Translations under genes and position numbers: made by a program
Assembly: GCF_900155885.1 (NCBI RefSeq)
Contig: NZ_FTMB01000008.1
Location: 62,001 to 126,000, forward strand
Length of the DNA stretch: 64,000 bases
Reading direction: 5' to 3'
Source: Rhizobium sp. RU20A
GTDB lineage: Bacteria; Pseudomonadota; Alphaproteobacteria; Rhizobiales; Rhizobiaceae
The notes under the pieces: model-generated
Seen by the model: the letters and a program-made list of their open reading frames with translations, nothing else
Database searches by the model: none
Told to the model about the DNA's origin: nothing
Shown here: piece after piece, positions 43,255 to 51,775 of the stretch
How the letters are laid out: every line of letters begins with the position of its first letter
Position numbering within the stretch: the first letter of the stretch is position 1

Positions 43255-44319
43255 ATGTCCGATGTCGAAGCCCCCGCCGTCCTCGATCCCGCCATCCGGT
43301 TCACGCCACGCGTCCTTCTTGCGGCGGCCGGTCTTGCCCTCCTGACCGCGGCGCCATTCCTTGCCAGCGAATACTGGATCAACGCCATCGTCGTGCCGTT
43401 CCTGATCCTCTCGCTTGCTGGCCTCGGCCTCAACCTGCTGACGGGCTATGCGGGCCAGATGTCGCTCGGTGCCGGTGCCTTCATGATGGTCGGCGCCTAC
43501 GCAACCTTCGCCTTCCAGCTGCGCGTTCCGGAGCTGCCGCTGCCGCTGGCGCTGATCCTTGCAGGCGTCATCGCAGGCGCCACCGGCCTCGTCTTTGGCA
43601 TCCCTTCGACCCGCATCAAGGGCTTCTATCTCATCGTCAGCACCCTCGCGGCGCAATTCTTCTTCGAGTGGCTGTTCCTGAAGTTTCCCTGGTTTTACAA
43701 CGGCAACTCGTCCGCGACGATCTCCCTGCCGGGCGGCCTGTCGATCTTCGGTATCTCTGCAGAAAATCCGCACGGCCGCTATTTCCTGACGCTCGCCACG
43801 GTGGCGCTTCTCACTATCCTGTCCTTCAATCTGGTGCGTGGCCAGACGGGCCGCAACTGGATGGCGATCCGCGACATGGACACGGCCGCCGCGGTCATCG
43901 GCGTGCCCATCGTGCGCTCAAAGCTTGAGGCCTTTGCCGTGTCGAGCTTCATTCTCGGCATCGCCGGCGCGCTCTGGGCTTTTGCCTATCTTGGCTCTGC
44001 CAGCGTCCAGAGCTTCGGCCTGACTCGTTCTTACCAGATCCTGTTCATCATCATCATCGGCGGCCTTGGCACCATCCGCGGTGCTTTTTACGGTGCATTC
44101 TTCGTCAGCCTCCTGCCGCTCGCGCTGGACTGGCTGTTCCAGCACCTGCTCGGCGGCCAGATCGATGCCGGCCTGCTCCAGAACATCCAGAAGGCCATCT
44201 TCGGCCTGCTCATCATCGGCTTCCTGATCCGCGAGCCCGAGGGCCTTGCAAGGCTCATCGGATGGAAGGCAGCCGCGCCTATCCGCAACCCCTTTTCCCG
44301 TTCCAGAACCCGGAGGTAA
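43255..44319 (+). CDS. LivM-type ABC permease
   Basis: The 354-residue permease has AGLGLNLLTGYAGQMSLGAGAFMMVGAYA, FGIPSTRIKGFYLIVSTLAAQF, MAIRDMDTAAAVIGVPIVRSKLEAFAVSSFILGIAGALWAF and IIIIGGLGTIRGAFYGAFFV, all LivM hallmarks. It starts three bases after the LivH-type gene. A basic C-terminal tail of about 20 residues extends beyond the usual FREPEGLARL end. Confidence 0.9.
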   Translation: MSDVEAPAVLDPAIRFTPRVLLAAAGLALLTAAPFLASEYWINAIVVPFLILSLAGLGLNLLTGYAGQMSLGAGAFMMVGAYATFAFQLRVPELPLPLALILAGVIAGATGLVFGIPSTRIKGFYLIVSTLAAQFFFEWLFLKFPWFYNGNSSATISLPGGLSIFGISAENPHGRYFLTLATVALLTILSFNLVRGQTGRNWMAIRDMDTAAAVIGVPIVRSKLEAFAVSSFILGIAGALWAFAYLGSASVQSFGLTRSYQILFIIIIGGLGTIRGAFYGAFFVSLLPLALDWLFQHLLGGQIDAGLLQNIQKAIFGLLIIGFLIREPEGLARLIGWKAAAPIRNPFSRSRTRR

Positions 44320-44325
44320 TCCAGA

Positions 44326-45654
44326 ATGAAATCCTTGCTTCTTGCCCTGCTGGTCGCCAGCAGCGCCCTTTCCAGTGTTCTTCCTGCCTCGGCTGCCGAT
44401 GTCAGCCAGTACGTGCCGCTGCCGACCTACCGCGTCGGACCCTACGCGTCGTCGGGCGAATTGTGGTGGGCCGGTACCCGCGACTATTTCCGCTACATCA
44501 ACGAGGTCGAGGGTGGCATCGACGGCATCAAGATCGATTACGAGGAATTCGAGACCGAATGGAGCCCGGACCGCACGGTTGAAGTTTATGAGCGCGTTAA
44601 GGCCGGCAAGAACGGCTCGCCGCTTGCCTTCTTCTTTACCCATGGCACGCCGGCCACCTATGCGCTCCTCGAAAAGGCTGCCGCCGACAAGATCCCGCTC
44701 ATCGATCCGGCTGGCGGCAAGACGGAGTCGGTCGATGGTACCGTCTTCCCCTATGCCTTCCCGCTGCTCTTCAGCTATTACAGCCAGGCTTCGACGGGCA
44801 TCAACTACATCGCCTCCAAGGTCGGCGGTCTCGACAAGCTGAAGGGCCTGAAGATCGCCACCGTCTATCATGACAGCGCCTATGGCCGCGCCACCCAGCC
44901 GGCCGTCGATCTGCTGGCGAAGACCTACGGCTTCGAAAACATCCAGATCCCCGTCGCCGACCCCAACAACGAACAGTCGCCGCAGTGGCGCCAGATCCGC
45001 GAGGCCAAGCCCGACTGGGTGTTTCTGCGCACCTGGGGTGTTTCGACCGTTGTGGCCATCAAGACCGCCCAGCGCTTCGGTTTTCCGTCCGACAAGATTA
45101 TCGGCGACGTCTGGGCCGGATCCGAATCCGACGTGATCCCGGCGGGTGCTGCCGCCATCGGCTATTCGGCTCTCGCGCCCTATCCGGCTGGCACGGATTT
45201 CGAGATCCACAAGCGGCTGAAGGCCGAGATCCTCGACAAGGGCAAGTCGGACCTGCGCGACCAGAAGTATTTCGGGGCCGTGAACTACAATGTCGGTCTG
45301 GTGAACGCCGCGCTCGCGGTCGAGGCCTTGCGGACCGGATATGCCAAGTTCGGCAAGCGTCCCCTGAATGGCGAGGAAGGTCGCTGGGCTTTCGAGCACC
45401 TGACGGTCGACGATGCCCGTCTCGAGAAGATCGGTTTCAAGGGACTTCTCCAGCCCCTCAACATCACGGCGACTGATCACGAGGGCGGCGGTGCAGCGCG
45501 TATCCAGAGCTGGGACGGCCAGAAATGGGTGCTCCAGACGGACTGGATCAAGGCGGACCACGCGCTGCTTCGCCCCCTCATCGAACAGGGCGCGCAGGCC
45601 TATGCCAAGGAGCACGGCATCACGCCGCGGACCCCCGAAACCGAAACCAACTGA
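44326..45654 (+). CDS. LivK-type (Peripla_BP_6) substrate-binding protein, first copy
   Basis: The 442-residue protein has a Sec signal (SLLLALLVASSALSSVLPASA) and VPLPTYRVGPYASSGELWW, FFFTHGTPATYALLEKAA, IATVYHDSAYGRATQPAV and WVFLRTWGVSTVVAIKTAQRF. This branch of LivK-type receptors binds aromatic or other non-amino-acid ligands in many proteobacteria. It lies six bases after the LivM-type gene and is followed by a second, homologous receptor gene, implying an expanded ligand range. Confidence 0.85.
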   Translation: MKSLLLALLVASSALSSVLPASAADVSQYVPLPTYRVGPYASSGELWWAGTRDYFRYINEVEGGIDGIKIDYEEFETEWSPDRTVEVYERVKAGKNGSPLAFFFTHGTPATYALLEKAAADKIPLIDPAGGKTESVDGTVFPYAFPLLFSYYSQASTGINYIASKVGGLDKLKGLKIATVYHDSAYGRATQPAVDLLAKTYGFENIQIPVADPNNEQSPQWRQIREAKPDWVFLRTWGVSTVVAIKTAQRFGFPSDKIIGDVWAGSESDVIPAGAAAIGYSALAPYPAGTDFEIHKRLKAEILDKGKSDLRDQKYFGAVNYNVGLVNAALAVEALRTGYAKFGKRPLNGEEGRWAFEHLTVDDARLEKIGFKGLLQPLNITATDHEGGGAARIQSWDGQKWVLQTDWIKADHALLRPLIEQGAQAYAKEHGITPRTPETETN

Positions 45655-45662
45655 CTCTTTGG

Positions 45663-45691
45663 CGGGAGGCGCGCCTTCGGGGCGTCTCCCG
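45663..45691 (+). other. Intercistronic hairpin after first receptor gene
   Basis: CGGGAGGCGC pairs with GCGTCTCCCG (one G-T wobble) around GCCTTCGGG, nine bases after the stop. It is similar in place to the hairpins after other binding-protein genes here. Confidence 0.55.
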
Positions 45692-45713
45692 TCTCCAACA
45701 CCTGGAGACGATC

Positions 45714-47063
45714 ATGCGTAAGACTTTCCTCCGCTCGCTGGCGGCTGCCGCCACCGCCACGCTTCTTCTTGCCGGCCAGGCGAGCGCGCTCGACACGACG
45801 CCCGGCCCCGACAGCGACAAGCAGTTCTTTCCGATCGCGAGTTACCGCGTCGGGCCGTACGCTGCGGTCGGCGCGTCGATCTGGGCTGCCCGAATCGATT
45901 ACTACCGCTACCTCAACGAGGTCGAAGGCGGCATCAACGGGGTGAAGATCGTCTGGCAGGAATGCGAGACAGAATGGACCGCCGAAAAGGGCATCGAGTG
46001 CTATGAGCGCTTCAAGAACGGCCTGAACGGCGCACCGGTCTCGGCCTATTTCCCCAACGGCGCCCCGGCGGCCTATGCGCTGGCCGACCGCGCCGCCAAG
46101 GACAAGATCCCGCAGGTAACGCTGGCCTATGGCCGGACGGAAGCCACGGACGGTCGCGTCTTTCCCTATATCTTCCCAGTCGTCCTGACCTTCTATTCCG
46201 AAGCCTCTGCGCTGCTGAACTACATCGCGGAACGCGAAGGCGGCTTCGACAAGCTCAAGGGCAAGAAGATCGCCACTGTCTATCATGACAGTGCCTATGG
46301 CCGCGAAACGCTCGATCCCCTGGCGTTGCTGGCCGAGAAATACGGCTTCGAGAACATCCAGATCCCCGTCGCCGATCCCGGCAACGAACAGTCGGCGCAG
46401 TGGCGCCAGGTTCGCGAGGTAAAGCCGGACTGGGTGTTCCTGCGCACCTGGGGTGTCTCGACGCCGGTCGCCATCAAGACAGCGCAGCGTTTCGGTTTCC
46501 CCTCCGACCGCATCATCGGCGATGTCTGGGCCAGTTCCGAAGAGGATGCGATCCCCGCCGGGGATGCCGCCAAGGGCTATCTGGCGCTGACACCGTACCC
46601 GGCCGGTGCGAATTTCGAGATCCACAAGCGCCTGAAGAAATACATCCTCGATCAGGGCAAGTCGGACCTGCGTGATCCCAAGGCCTTCGGCTCGGTCTAC
46701 TACAATTCCGGCCTTCTCGATGCCCTGATCTCCGTCGAGATCGTCCGCCAGGCGCAGGCCAAATTCGGCAATCGTCCGATCACCGGCGAGGAAGGTCAGT
46801 GGGCGCTGGAGCATCTGAAGCTCGATGACGCCGCCCTTGAGAAAGCCGGTTTCCTCGGCCTTTCGCAGAACCTGCAACTGACGCCGCTCGACCATGAAGG
46901 TGGCGGCTCCGTGCGCGTCCAGCAGTGGGACGGCAAGGCCTGGACGCCGGTCAGCGACTGGGTCAAGGCCGACCGCGAAACGCTGCGTCCGCTGATCGAG
47001 GCAAAGTCTGCCGCCTATGCCAAGGAGCACGGCATCAAGCCGCGCGACGTCGGAACGAACTGA
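45714..47063 (+). CDS. LivK-type (Peripla_BP_6) substrate-binding protein, second copy
   Basis: The 449-residue protein is a tandem paralogue of the previous gene: FPIASYRVGPYAAVGASIWA, KIATVYHDSAYGRETLDPLA, YGFENIQIPVADPGNEQSAQWRQ and WVFLRTWGVSTPVAIKTAQRF. It has a Sec signal ending GQASA and two cysteines (CETEW, IECYERF) not present in the first copy, which may form a disulfide. ATG 45714 has TGGAGA five bases upstream. It probably shares the Liv-type channel with the first receptor. Confidence 0.85.
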   Translation: MRKTFLRSLAAAATATLLLAGQASALDTTPGPDSDKQFFPIASYRVGPYAAVGASIWAARIDYYRYLNEVEGGINGVKIVWQECETEWTAEKGIECYERFKNGLNGAPVSAYFPNGAPAAYALADRAAKDKIPQVTLAYGRTEATDGRVFPYIFPVVLTFYSEASALLNYIAEREGGFDKLKGKKIATVYHDSAYGRETLDPLALLAEKYGFENIQIPVADPGNEQSAQWRQVREVKPDWVFLRTWGVSTPVAIKTAQRFGFPSDRIIGDVWASSEEDAIPAGDAAKGYLALTPYPAGANFEIHKRLKKYILDQGKSDLRDPKAFGSVYYNSGLLDALISVEIVRQAQAKFGNRPITGEEGQWALEHLKLDDAALEKAGFLGLSQNLQLTPLDHEGGGSVRVQQWDGKAWTPVSDWVKADRETLRPLIEAKSAAYAKEHGIKPRDVGTN

Positions 47064-47073
47064 TCGACATAAT

Positions 47074-47098
47074 CGGGCACGTGGTTGCTGCGTGCCCG
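47074..47098 (+). other. Intercistronic hairpin after second receptor gene
   Basis: CGGGCACG and CGTGCCCG form a perfect eight-base stem with a nine-base loop, ten bases after the stop codon and 29 bases before the LivF start. Confidence 0.6.
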
Positions 47099-47126
47099 TC
47101 CTTCAACCCGAGCAAGGATCTTGACC

Positions 47127-47909
47127 ATGACCCCTGGTGTGACGCATCCGACTGCCGAAACGGCTTCGCAAAGCATTCTCGATGTCGAGTCCATCGAGGT
47201 CGTCTATGGCGGGGCGATCCTGGCGGTGGCCGATGTTTCCCTCACGCTCGGGCCGGGGGAGATCGTCGCCCTGCTGGGGGCGAATGGGGCTGGCAAGAGC
47301 ACGACGCTGAAGGCGATCTCCGGTCTCGCGGCCGCCGATCGCGCCACTGTCAGCCGCGGCGCGGTGCGGTTCGACGGTCAGGATGTGCTGGCCATTCCCG
47401 CCAATCTGAGGGCCAAACGCGGCCTCGTGCATGTTCTGGAGGGCCGGCACGTCTTCCCGCATCTGACGGTGGAGGAAAATCTCCTGACGGGGGCCTTCCT
47501 GCAAAAGCCCTCGCGCAAGGCACTTCTGTCGAAGGTCAACGACATCTACGCCTGGTTTCCCCGTCTGAAGGACAAGCGGCAAACCCAGGCTGGCCTGACT
47601 TCGGGCGGCGAACAGCAGATGCTGGCGATCGGTCGCGCGCTCCTGACCGAACCGCGCCTCGTGCTTCTCGACGAGCCGTCCATGGGCCTTGCGCCGCTGA
47701 TCGTCGAGGAAATCTTCGAGATCATTACCCGGCTCAACCGTGAACGCGGCACGGCCTTCCTGCTGGCCGAGCAGAATGCGGCCCTCTCGCTCAGCCACGC
47801 CCACCGCGCCTATGTGCTGGAGACGGGACGTGTGGCGCTGGAGGGAGCAGCACAGGATCTCGCCGCCCGCTCAGATCTCCATCACATCTATCTCGGCGGT
47901 ATCGACTGA
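47127..47909 (+). CDS. LivF-type ABC ATPase
   Basis: The 260-residue ATPase has GANGAGKSTTLKAISGL (Walker A), HVLEGRHVFPHLTVEENLL (LivF hallmark), TSGGEQQMLAIGRALLTEP (signature), LVLLDEPSMGLAPL and LAEQNAALSLS. ATG 47127 has AAGGA eight bases upstream. It is the second ATPase of the Liv-type importer and the last gene of that operon; the ssu-type operon begins about 220 bases later. Confidence 0.88.
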   Translation: MTPGVTHPTAETASQSILDVESIEVVYGGAILAVADVSLTLGPGEIVALLGANGAGKSTTLKAISGLAAADRATVSRGAVRFDGQDVLAIPANLRAKRGLVHVLEGRHVFPHLTVEENLLTGAFLQKPSRKALLSKVNDIYAWFPRLKDKRQTQAGLTSGGEQQMLAIGRALLTEPRLVLLDEPSMGLAPLIVEEIFEIITRLNRERGTAFLLAEQNAALSLSHAHRAYVLETGRVALEGAAQDLAARSDLHHIYLGGID

Positions 47910-48059
47910 CGTCGGCAACGTGCGCCGGCCGTCTGCGGTTGAATTCGGCTTTCTGTGCCCTCCGCCCGGCCATCGGAAACGATTTGTCGATGGGAGCTGA
48001 CCCTTGGCGCGGAAATTCCCTGAAGGCCGGGATCTAAGTATTTTATTCCTGTGAAATCC

Positions 48060-48072
48060 ATAAAAACTATCG
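48060..48072 (+). promoter_or_regulatory. Sulfur-region motif copy upstream of ssuA
   Basis: ATAAAAACTATCG matches the consensus at 12 of 13 bases and lies 60 bases upstream of the ssuA start at 48132. A TTTTATTCCT tract at 48041-48050 just before it may hold promoter elements. Confidence 0.65.
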
Positions 48073-48131
48073 GATTTTCGATCAGGTCCCGCAGAACCGC
48101 CGGGGCAGGGGATTTGAACAGGAGTTTTGCG

Positions 48132-49085
48132 ATGCGCATCACCAGACGTGGCTTCACCGGATTGTTGGGAGGGTCTGCGGTTCTGCCGTTCCTTGGCGCG
48201 AAAGGCGCATTGGCCGAGGACAAGGTCGTGCGCATCGGCTTCCAGAAATACGGAACGCTCGTGCTGCTGAAGGGCAAGGGTCTCCTGGAAAAGAAGCTGG
48301 AGGCCATCGGCTATCAGGTGCAGTGGACGGAGTTTCCGGCCGGGCCGCAATTGCTGGAAGGGCTGAATGTCGGCGCCGTCGATTTCGGCTCGACGGGCGA
48401 AACGCCGCCGATCTTCGCGCAGGCCGCCGGCGCCCCGCTGGTCTATGTCGCCCACGAACCGCCGGCTCCGCGCGGCGAGGCGATCCTTGTGCCGAAGGAC
48501 AGCCCGATCAAGACGGTTGCCGACCTCAAGGGCAAGACGGTGGCGCTCAACAAGGGCTCCAACGTGCACTATCTGCTCGTCAAGGCGCTGGAAGAGGCCG
48601 GTCTTGCCTATACGGATATCAAGGTCTCCTTCCTGCCTCCGGCCGATGGGCGTGCCGCCTTCGAACGCGGCGCCGTCGATGCCTGGGTCATCTGGGATCC
48701 CTTCCAGGCGGCGGCCGAAGTCGCCATCGAGGCGCGCGAGTTGCGCAATGGCGAGGGCATCGTGCCCAACCACCAGTTCTATCTCGGCGCCCGTCCCTTC
48801 GTGGAGGCCCATGCCAACGCTGTCGAGGTTGTCATCGAGGCGATCGCCGAAATCGATGAATGGACGAAAGCCAACACGGCCGCCGCGGCAGCCGAACTCT
48901 CGCCCTCGGTCGGCATTCCCGAACCGGTTCTGGTGCGTGCCCTCGACCGCCAGTCCTATGGCGTGAAGACGCTCGACGAGGCCGTCGTTGCCCAGCAGCA
49001 AGCCATCGCCGATACGTTCTTCGAACTCGGCCTCGTTCCGAAGAAGCTGAGCATCGCCGATGCCGTCTGGAAAGGCGGGGCGTGA
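48132..49085 (+). CDS. ssuA: SsuA-type sulfonate-binding protein, Tat-like signal
   Basis: The 317-residue protein has a twin-arginine-like signal RITRRGFTGLLGGSAVLPFLG and the SsuA/NMT1 fold: VRIGFQKYGTLVLLKGKGLLEK, LLEGLNVGAVDFGSTGETPPIFAQAAG, GKTVALNKGSNVHYLLVKAL and VDAWVIWDPFQAAAE. SsuA proteins bind alkanesulfonates in the periplasm. ATG 48132 has AGGAG at 48120-48124. Its stop overlaps the ssuC start (TGATG), so ssuACB form one translationally coupled unit. Confidence 0.9.
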   Translation: MRITRRGFTGLLGGSAVLPFLGAKGALAEDKVVRIGFQKYGTLVLLKGKGLLEKKLEAIGYQVQWTEFPAGPQLLEGLNVGAVDFGSTGETPPIFAQAAGAPLVYVAHEPPAPRGEAILVPKDSPIKTVADLKGKTVALNKGSNVHYLLVKALEEAGLAYTDIKVSFLPPADGRAAFERGAVDAWVIWDPFQAAAEVAIEARELRNGEGIVPNHQFYLGARPFVEAHANAVEVVIEAIAEIDEWTKANTAAAAAELSPSVGIPEPVLVRALDRQSYGVKTLDEAVVAQQQAIADTFFELGLVPKKLSIADAVWKGGA

Positions 49086-49924
49086 TGGCGGAGGTGGCGC
49101 TGGCGCCGCATGAGGCCGGGCGGGAGAAGGCGGCCTCCGACCGCTCCCGTATCCTCTGGGAGCGGCTTGCCCCCTGGGCCCTGCCGCTCGCTCTTCTCAT
49201 CATCTGGGAGATCGCGGCACGGGCCGGCTTCGTCACGGCGCGGCTGATGCCGGCGCCGAGCACGGTGGCGCTGGCCGGCTGGACGGCGCTGCTCGACGGG
49301 ACGCTGATCTATCATACGCTGGTCTCCACGCAGCGGGCCTTGATCGGTCTTGCCATTGGCGGTGGCCTCGGCTTCGTGGCCGGCATCGTCAACGGCCTTT
49401 GGAAGCCGGCCGAAACCCTGCTCGACAGCACGCTGCAGATGCTGCGCAACATTCCGCATCTGGCGCTCATCCCGCTCGTCATCCTCTGGTTCGGCATCGA
49501 CGAGACGGCCAAGATCTTCCTCGTCTCGATCGGCGTCTTCTTCCCGATCTACATCAACACCTTCCATGGCGTGCGGACCGTCGATCCGCAGGTGATCGAG
49601 ATGGCGCAGATCTACGGGCTGGACCGCAAGGCGCTGATCACGCGCATCATTCTTCCCGGCGCCCTGCCGTCGATCCTCATTGGTCTTCGCTATGCGCTGG
49701 GCTTCATGTGGCTTACCCTCATCGTCGCCGAAACCATCTCGGCAAATGCCGGTATCGGCTATATGACGATGAATGCGCGCGAGTTCTTTCTGACCGACGT
49801 CGTGCTGCTCGGCATCATCATCTACGCGCTGCTCGGCAAGGTTGCCGACAGCCTGACGCGGCTGATCGAAAAGCGGGTGCTGGCCTGGCATCCCGCCTAC
49901 CAGACATCCGGAGAGAAACGCTGA
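49085..49924 (+). CDS. ssuC: SsuC-type ABC permease
   Basis: The 279-residue membrane protein has [56 protein letters not shown] and the EAA-type loop [35 protein letters not shown], as in SsuC/TauC permeases. Start and stop each overlap the adjacent gene by a TGATG junction. Confidence 0.9.
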   Translation: MAEVALAPHEAGREKAASDRSRILWERLAPWALPLALLIIWEIAARAGFVTARLMPAPSTVALAGWTALLDGTLIYHTLVSTQRALIGLAIGGGLGFVAGIVNGLWKPAETLLDSTLQMLRNIPHLALIPLVILWFGIDETAKIFLVSIGVFFPIYINTFHGVRTVDPQVIEMAQIYGLDRKALITRIILPGALPSILIGLRYALGFMWLTLIVAETISANAGIGYMTMNAREFFLTDVVLLGIIIYALLGKVADSLTRLIEKRVLAWHPAYQTSGEKR

Positions 49925-50685
49925 TGGCCGCCGTTGAAGACTGGACGCGGCAGGATTCGACCGCGCCGGCTGCCGATGGCGGTCTGGGCATCTCCCTCTC
50001 ACGCGTCGAAAAGGCGTTCGGTGCGCTTCAGGTTCTCAGGCGCTTCGACCTTAACATTCCCGCCGGGCAGTTCGTGGCCGTCGTCGGTCGCTCGGGCGGC
50101 GGCAAGTCCACGCTGCTGCGCCTGATTGCCGGGCTCGACCGGCCGACGGCCGGGCAGGTGGCGATCGGCAAAAGTCAGGTCGAGGGGCTGAACCCGCAGG
50201 TGCGGCTGCTCTTCCAGGAGGCGCGCCTGGTGCCCTGGCAGCGCGTCGTCGAAAATGTCGGCATCGCCCGCGGTCCGGACTGGCGCGAGGCGGCCACCGA
50301 AACGCTGGCCGCCGTCGGCCTTGCCGGGCGTGAAGACGACTGGCCGTCGGTTCTCTCCGGCGGGCAGCGCCAGCGCGTCGCGCTGGCCCGCGCGCTGGTC
50401 AGCCGCCCGCAGATCCTTCTCCTCGACGAGCCCTTCGGTGCGCTGGATGCATTGACCCGCATCGAGATGCACAAGCTGCTTGAGGGCATCTGGCGCCAGC
50501 GCGGTTTCACCACGGTGCTGATCACCCATGACGTCGCCGAGGCCGTTGCGCTCGCCGATCGCGTCATCGTGCTGAAGGAAGGCGCCATCGCCCTCGACAT
50601 TCCCGTCGACCTGGAACGCCCGCGCCGGGAACTCGCCGACCCCCGCGCCGTCGAACTGCAAAGGCAGATCCTCGAAACGGTCTGA
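49924..50685 (+). CDS. ssuB: SsuB-type ABC ATPase
   Basis: The 253-residue ATPase has [17 protein letters not shown] (Walker A), [18 protein letters not shown] (SsuB hallmark Q-loop), [15 protein letters not shown] and [15 protein letters not shown], with ITHDVAEAV. It energises sulfonate uptake with ssuA and ssuC. The matching SsuD monooxygenase is about 14 kb away in the same window rather than in this operon. Confidence 0.91.
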   Translation: MAAVEDWTRQDSTAPAADGGLGISLSRVEKAFGALQVLRRFDLNIPAGQFVAVVGRSGGGKSTLLRLIAGLDRPTAGQVAIGKSQVEGLNPQVRLLFQEARLVPWQRVVENVGIARGPDWREAATETLAAVGLAGREDDWPSVLSGGQRQRVALARALVSRPQILLLDEPFGALDALTRIEMHKLLEGIWRQRGFTTVLITHDVAEAVALADRVIVLKEGAIALDIPVDLERPRRELADPRAVELQRQILETV

Positions 50686-50689
50686 TGCG

Positions 50690-50720
50690 GTGTCGGGCGG
50701 GATTCGCTTCTGCCCGGCAC
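50690..50720. terminator. Hairpin between convergent ssuB and cysE
   Basis: GTGTCGGGC and GCCCGGCAC pair over nine bases (one wobble) around a 13-base loop, four bases after the ssuB stop. There is no T-run, so this is a moderate call. Confidence 0.4.
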
Positions 50721-50791
50721 GCCCGCAGCCTGCGGCGGTCGCCTTCAGGCCAACGCCTTCTCAAACCCTCTGGTGATCCCTTTCCCATACT

Positions 50792-51658
50792 TCAAATCAC
50801 GTAGTCCGGCTCGCTTAGCACCTGGTCCATCGTGACGCCGGGAAGGGCGGTGTGGGGGCGCCCGATGGGTCGCGCGGGAACGCCGACGACGGAGGTGTAG
50901 GGGGCGACAGATGAGACGACGACGCTTCCGGCGCCGACCTTCGCCCCCATGCCGACCTCGATATTGCCGAGAATCTTCGCGCCGGCGCCGATCAGCGCGC
51001 CCCGGCGCACCTTCGGGTGGCGATCGCCGGTCTCCTTGCCCGTGCCGCCGAGCGTCACGTTCTGCAGGATCGAGACATCATCCTCGACGACGGCGGTTTC
51101 GCCAATGACGAGACCGCTGCCGTGATCGAGCATGATGCCGCGTCCCATCACTGCGGCCGGATGGATATCGATGGCAAAGACCTCCGAGATGCGGCTTTGA
51201 ATGTGCCGCGCCAAATGGCTTCGGTCATGGGTCCACAGCCAGTGGGCGATGCGGTAGCCCTGAAGGGCATAGAAGCCCTTGAAGTACAGGAAGGGGGTCA
51301 GGACCTCCGTGTTGCTCGGATCCCGATCCTTGACCGCGAGGAGGTCCGCCACGGCGGCCGACAGAAGGTCCGGCGCGTCGATATAGGCGCCATGAACCAG
51401 CGTCAGCAATTCGTCCCGGTCGATATCATGATCGAAAAGCTTGATGGCCAGGCGGTGCGAGAGCGCGTGGCCAAAACTGGCATGCATGAGCACAGCCGCG
51501 TTCATGGTGCGCGCCAGCGCCCGGTCCCGCCGGAGCGCAGCATCCGCTTCCCGACGCAAGGTTTCCCACAGCAGGGCGACATTGCGGCTCGCGGGTTCCT
51601 CAAGCGGCAGGAAGATGATGTTGTCATCGTGCACCGGCACGTCGCGAGCTCCCCGCAT
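50792..51658 (-). CDS. cysE: Serine O-acetyltransferase
   Basis: The 288-residue protein has the N-terminal helical domain (RREADAALRRDRALARTMNAAVL, with FGHALSHRLA) and a left-handed beta-helix with hexapeptide repeats: DIHPAAVMGRGIMLDHGSGLVIGETAVV and LQNVTLGGTGKETGDRHPKV. Asp and His of the active site (D-H-G-S-G) are present. It makes O-acetylserine, the acceptor for sulfide in cysteine synthesis. Placement behind a DszC-type oxygenase links organosulfur breakdown to cysteine synthesis. The C-terminus ends in Ile, as in cysteine-synthase-complex forms. Confidence 0.92.
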   Translation of the reverse strand: MRGARDVPVHDDNIIFLPLEEPASRNVALLWETLRREADAALRRDRALARTMNAAVLMHASFGHALSHRLAIKLFDHDIDRDELLTLVHGAYIDAPDLLSAAVADLLAVKDRDPSNTEVLTPFLYFKGFYALQGYRIAHWLWTHDRSHLARHIQSRISEVFAIDIHPAAVMGRGIMLDHGSGLVIGETAVVEDDVSILQNVTLGGTGKETGDRHPKVRRGALIGAGAKILGNIEVGMGAKVGAGSVVVSSVAPYTSVVGVPARPIGRPHTALPGVTMDQVLSEPDYVI

Positions 51659-51775
51659 GGTTTCAAGGCTTTCGTGGCTTTGCGATCGGATGCAGCAGAT
51701 CTTGATGGTGCGCCGTGGCGATGTCGCGATGGGAGGGCAGCCGGCTTTTGCTGCGCAGGGGCTTTTCCTGCGGCG

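Noticed and set aside
42255-43928. A 557-codon plus-strand frame overlapping the LivH and LivM genes
   Set aside because: The Arg/Pro/His-rich translation is a frame shadow of the two permease genes, which have all expected motifs.
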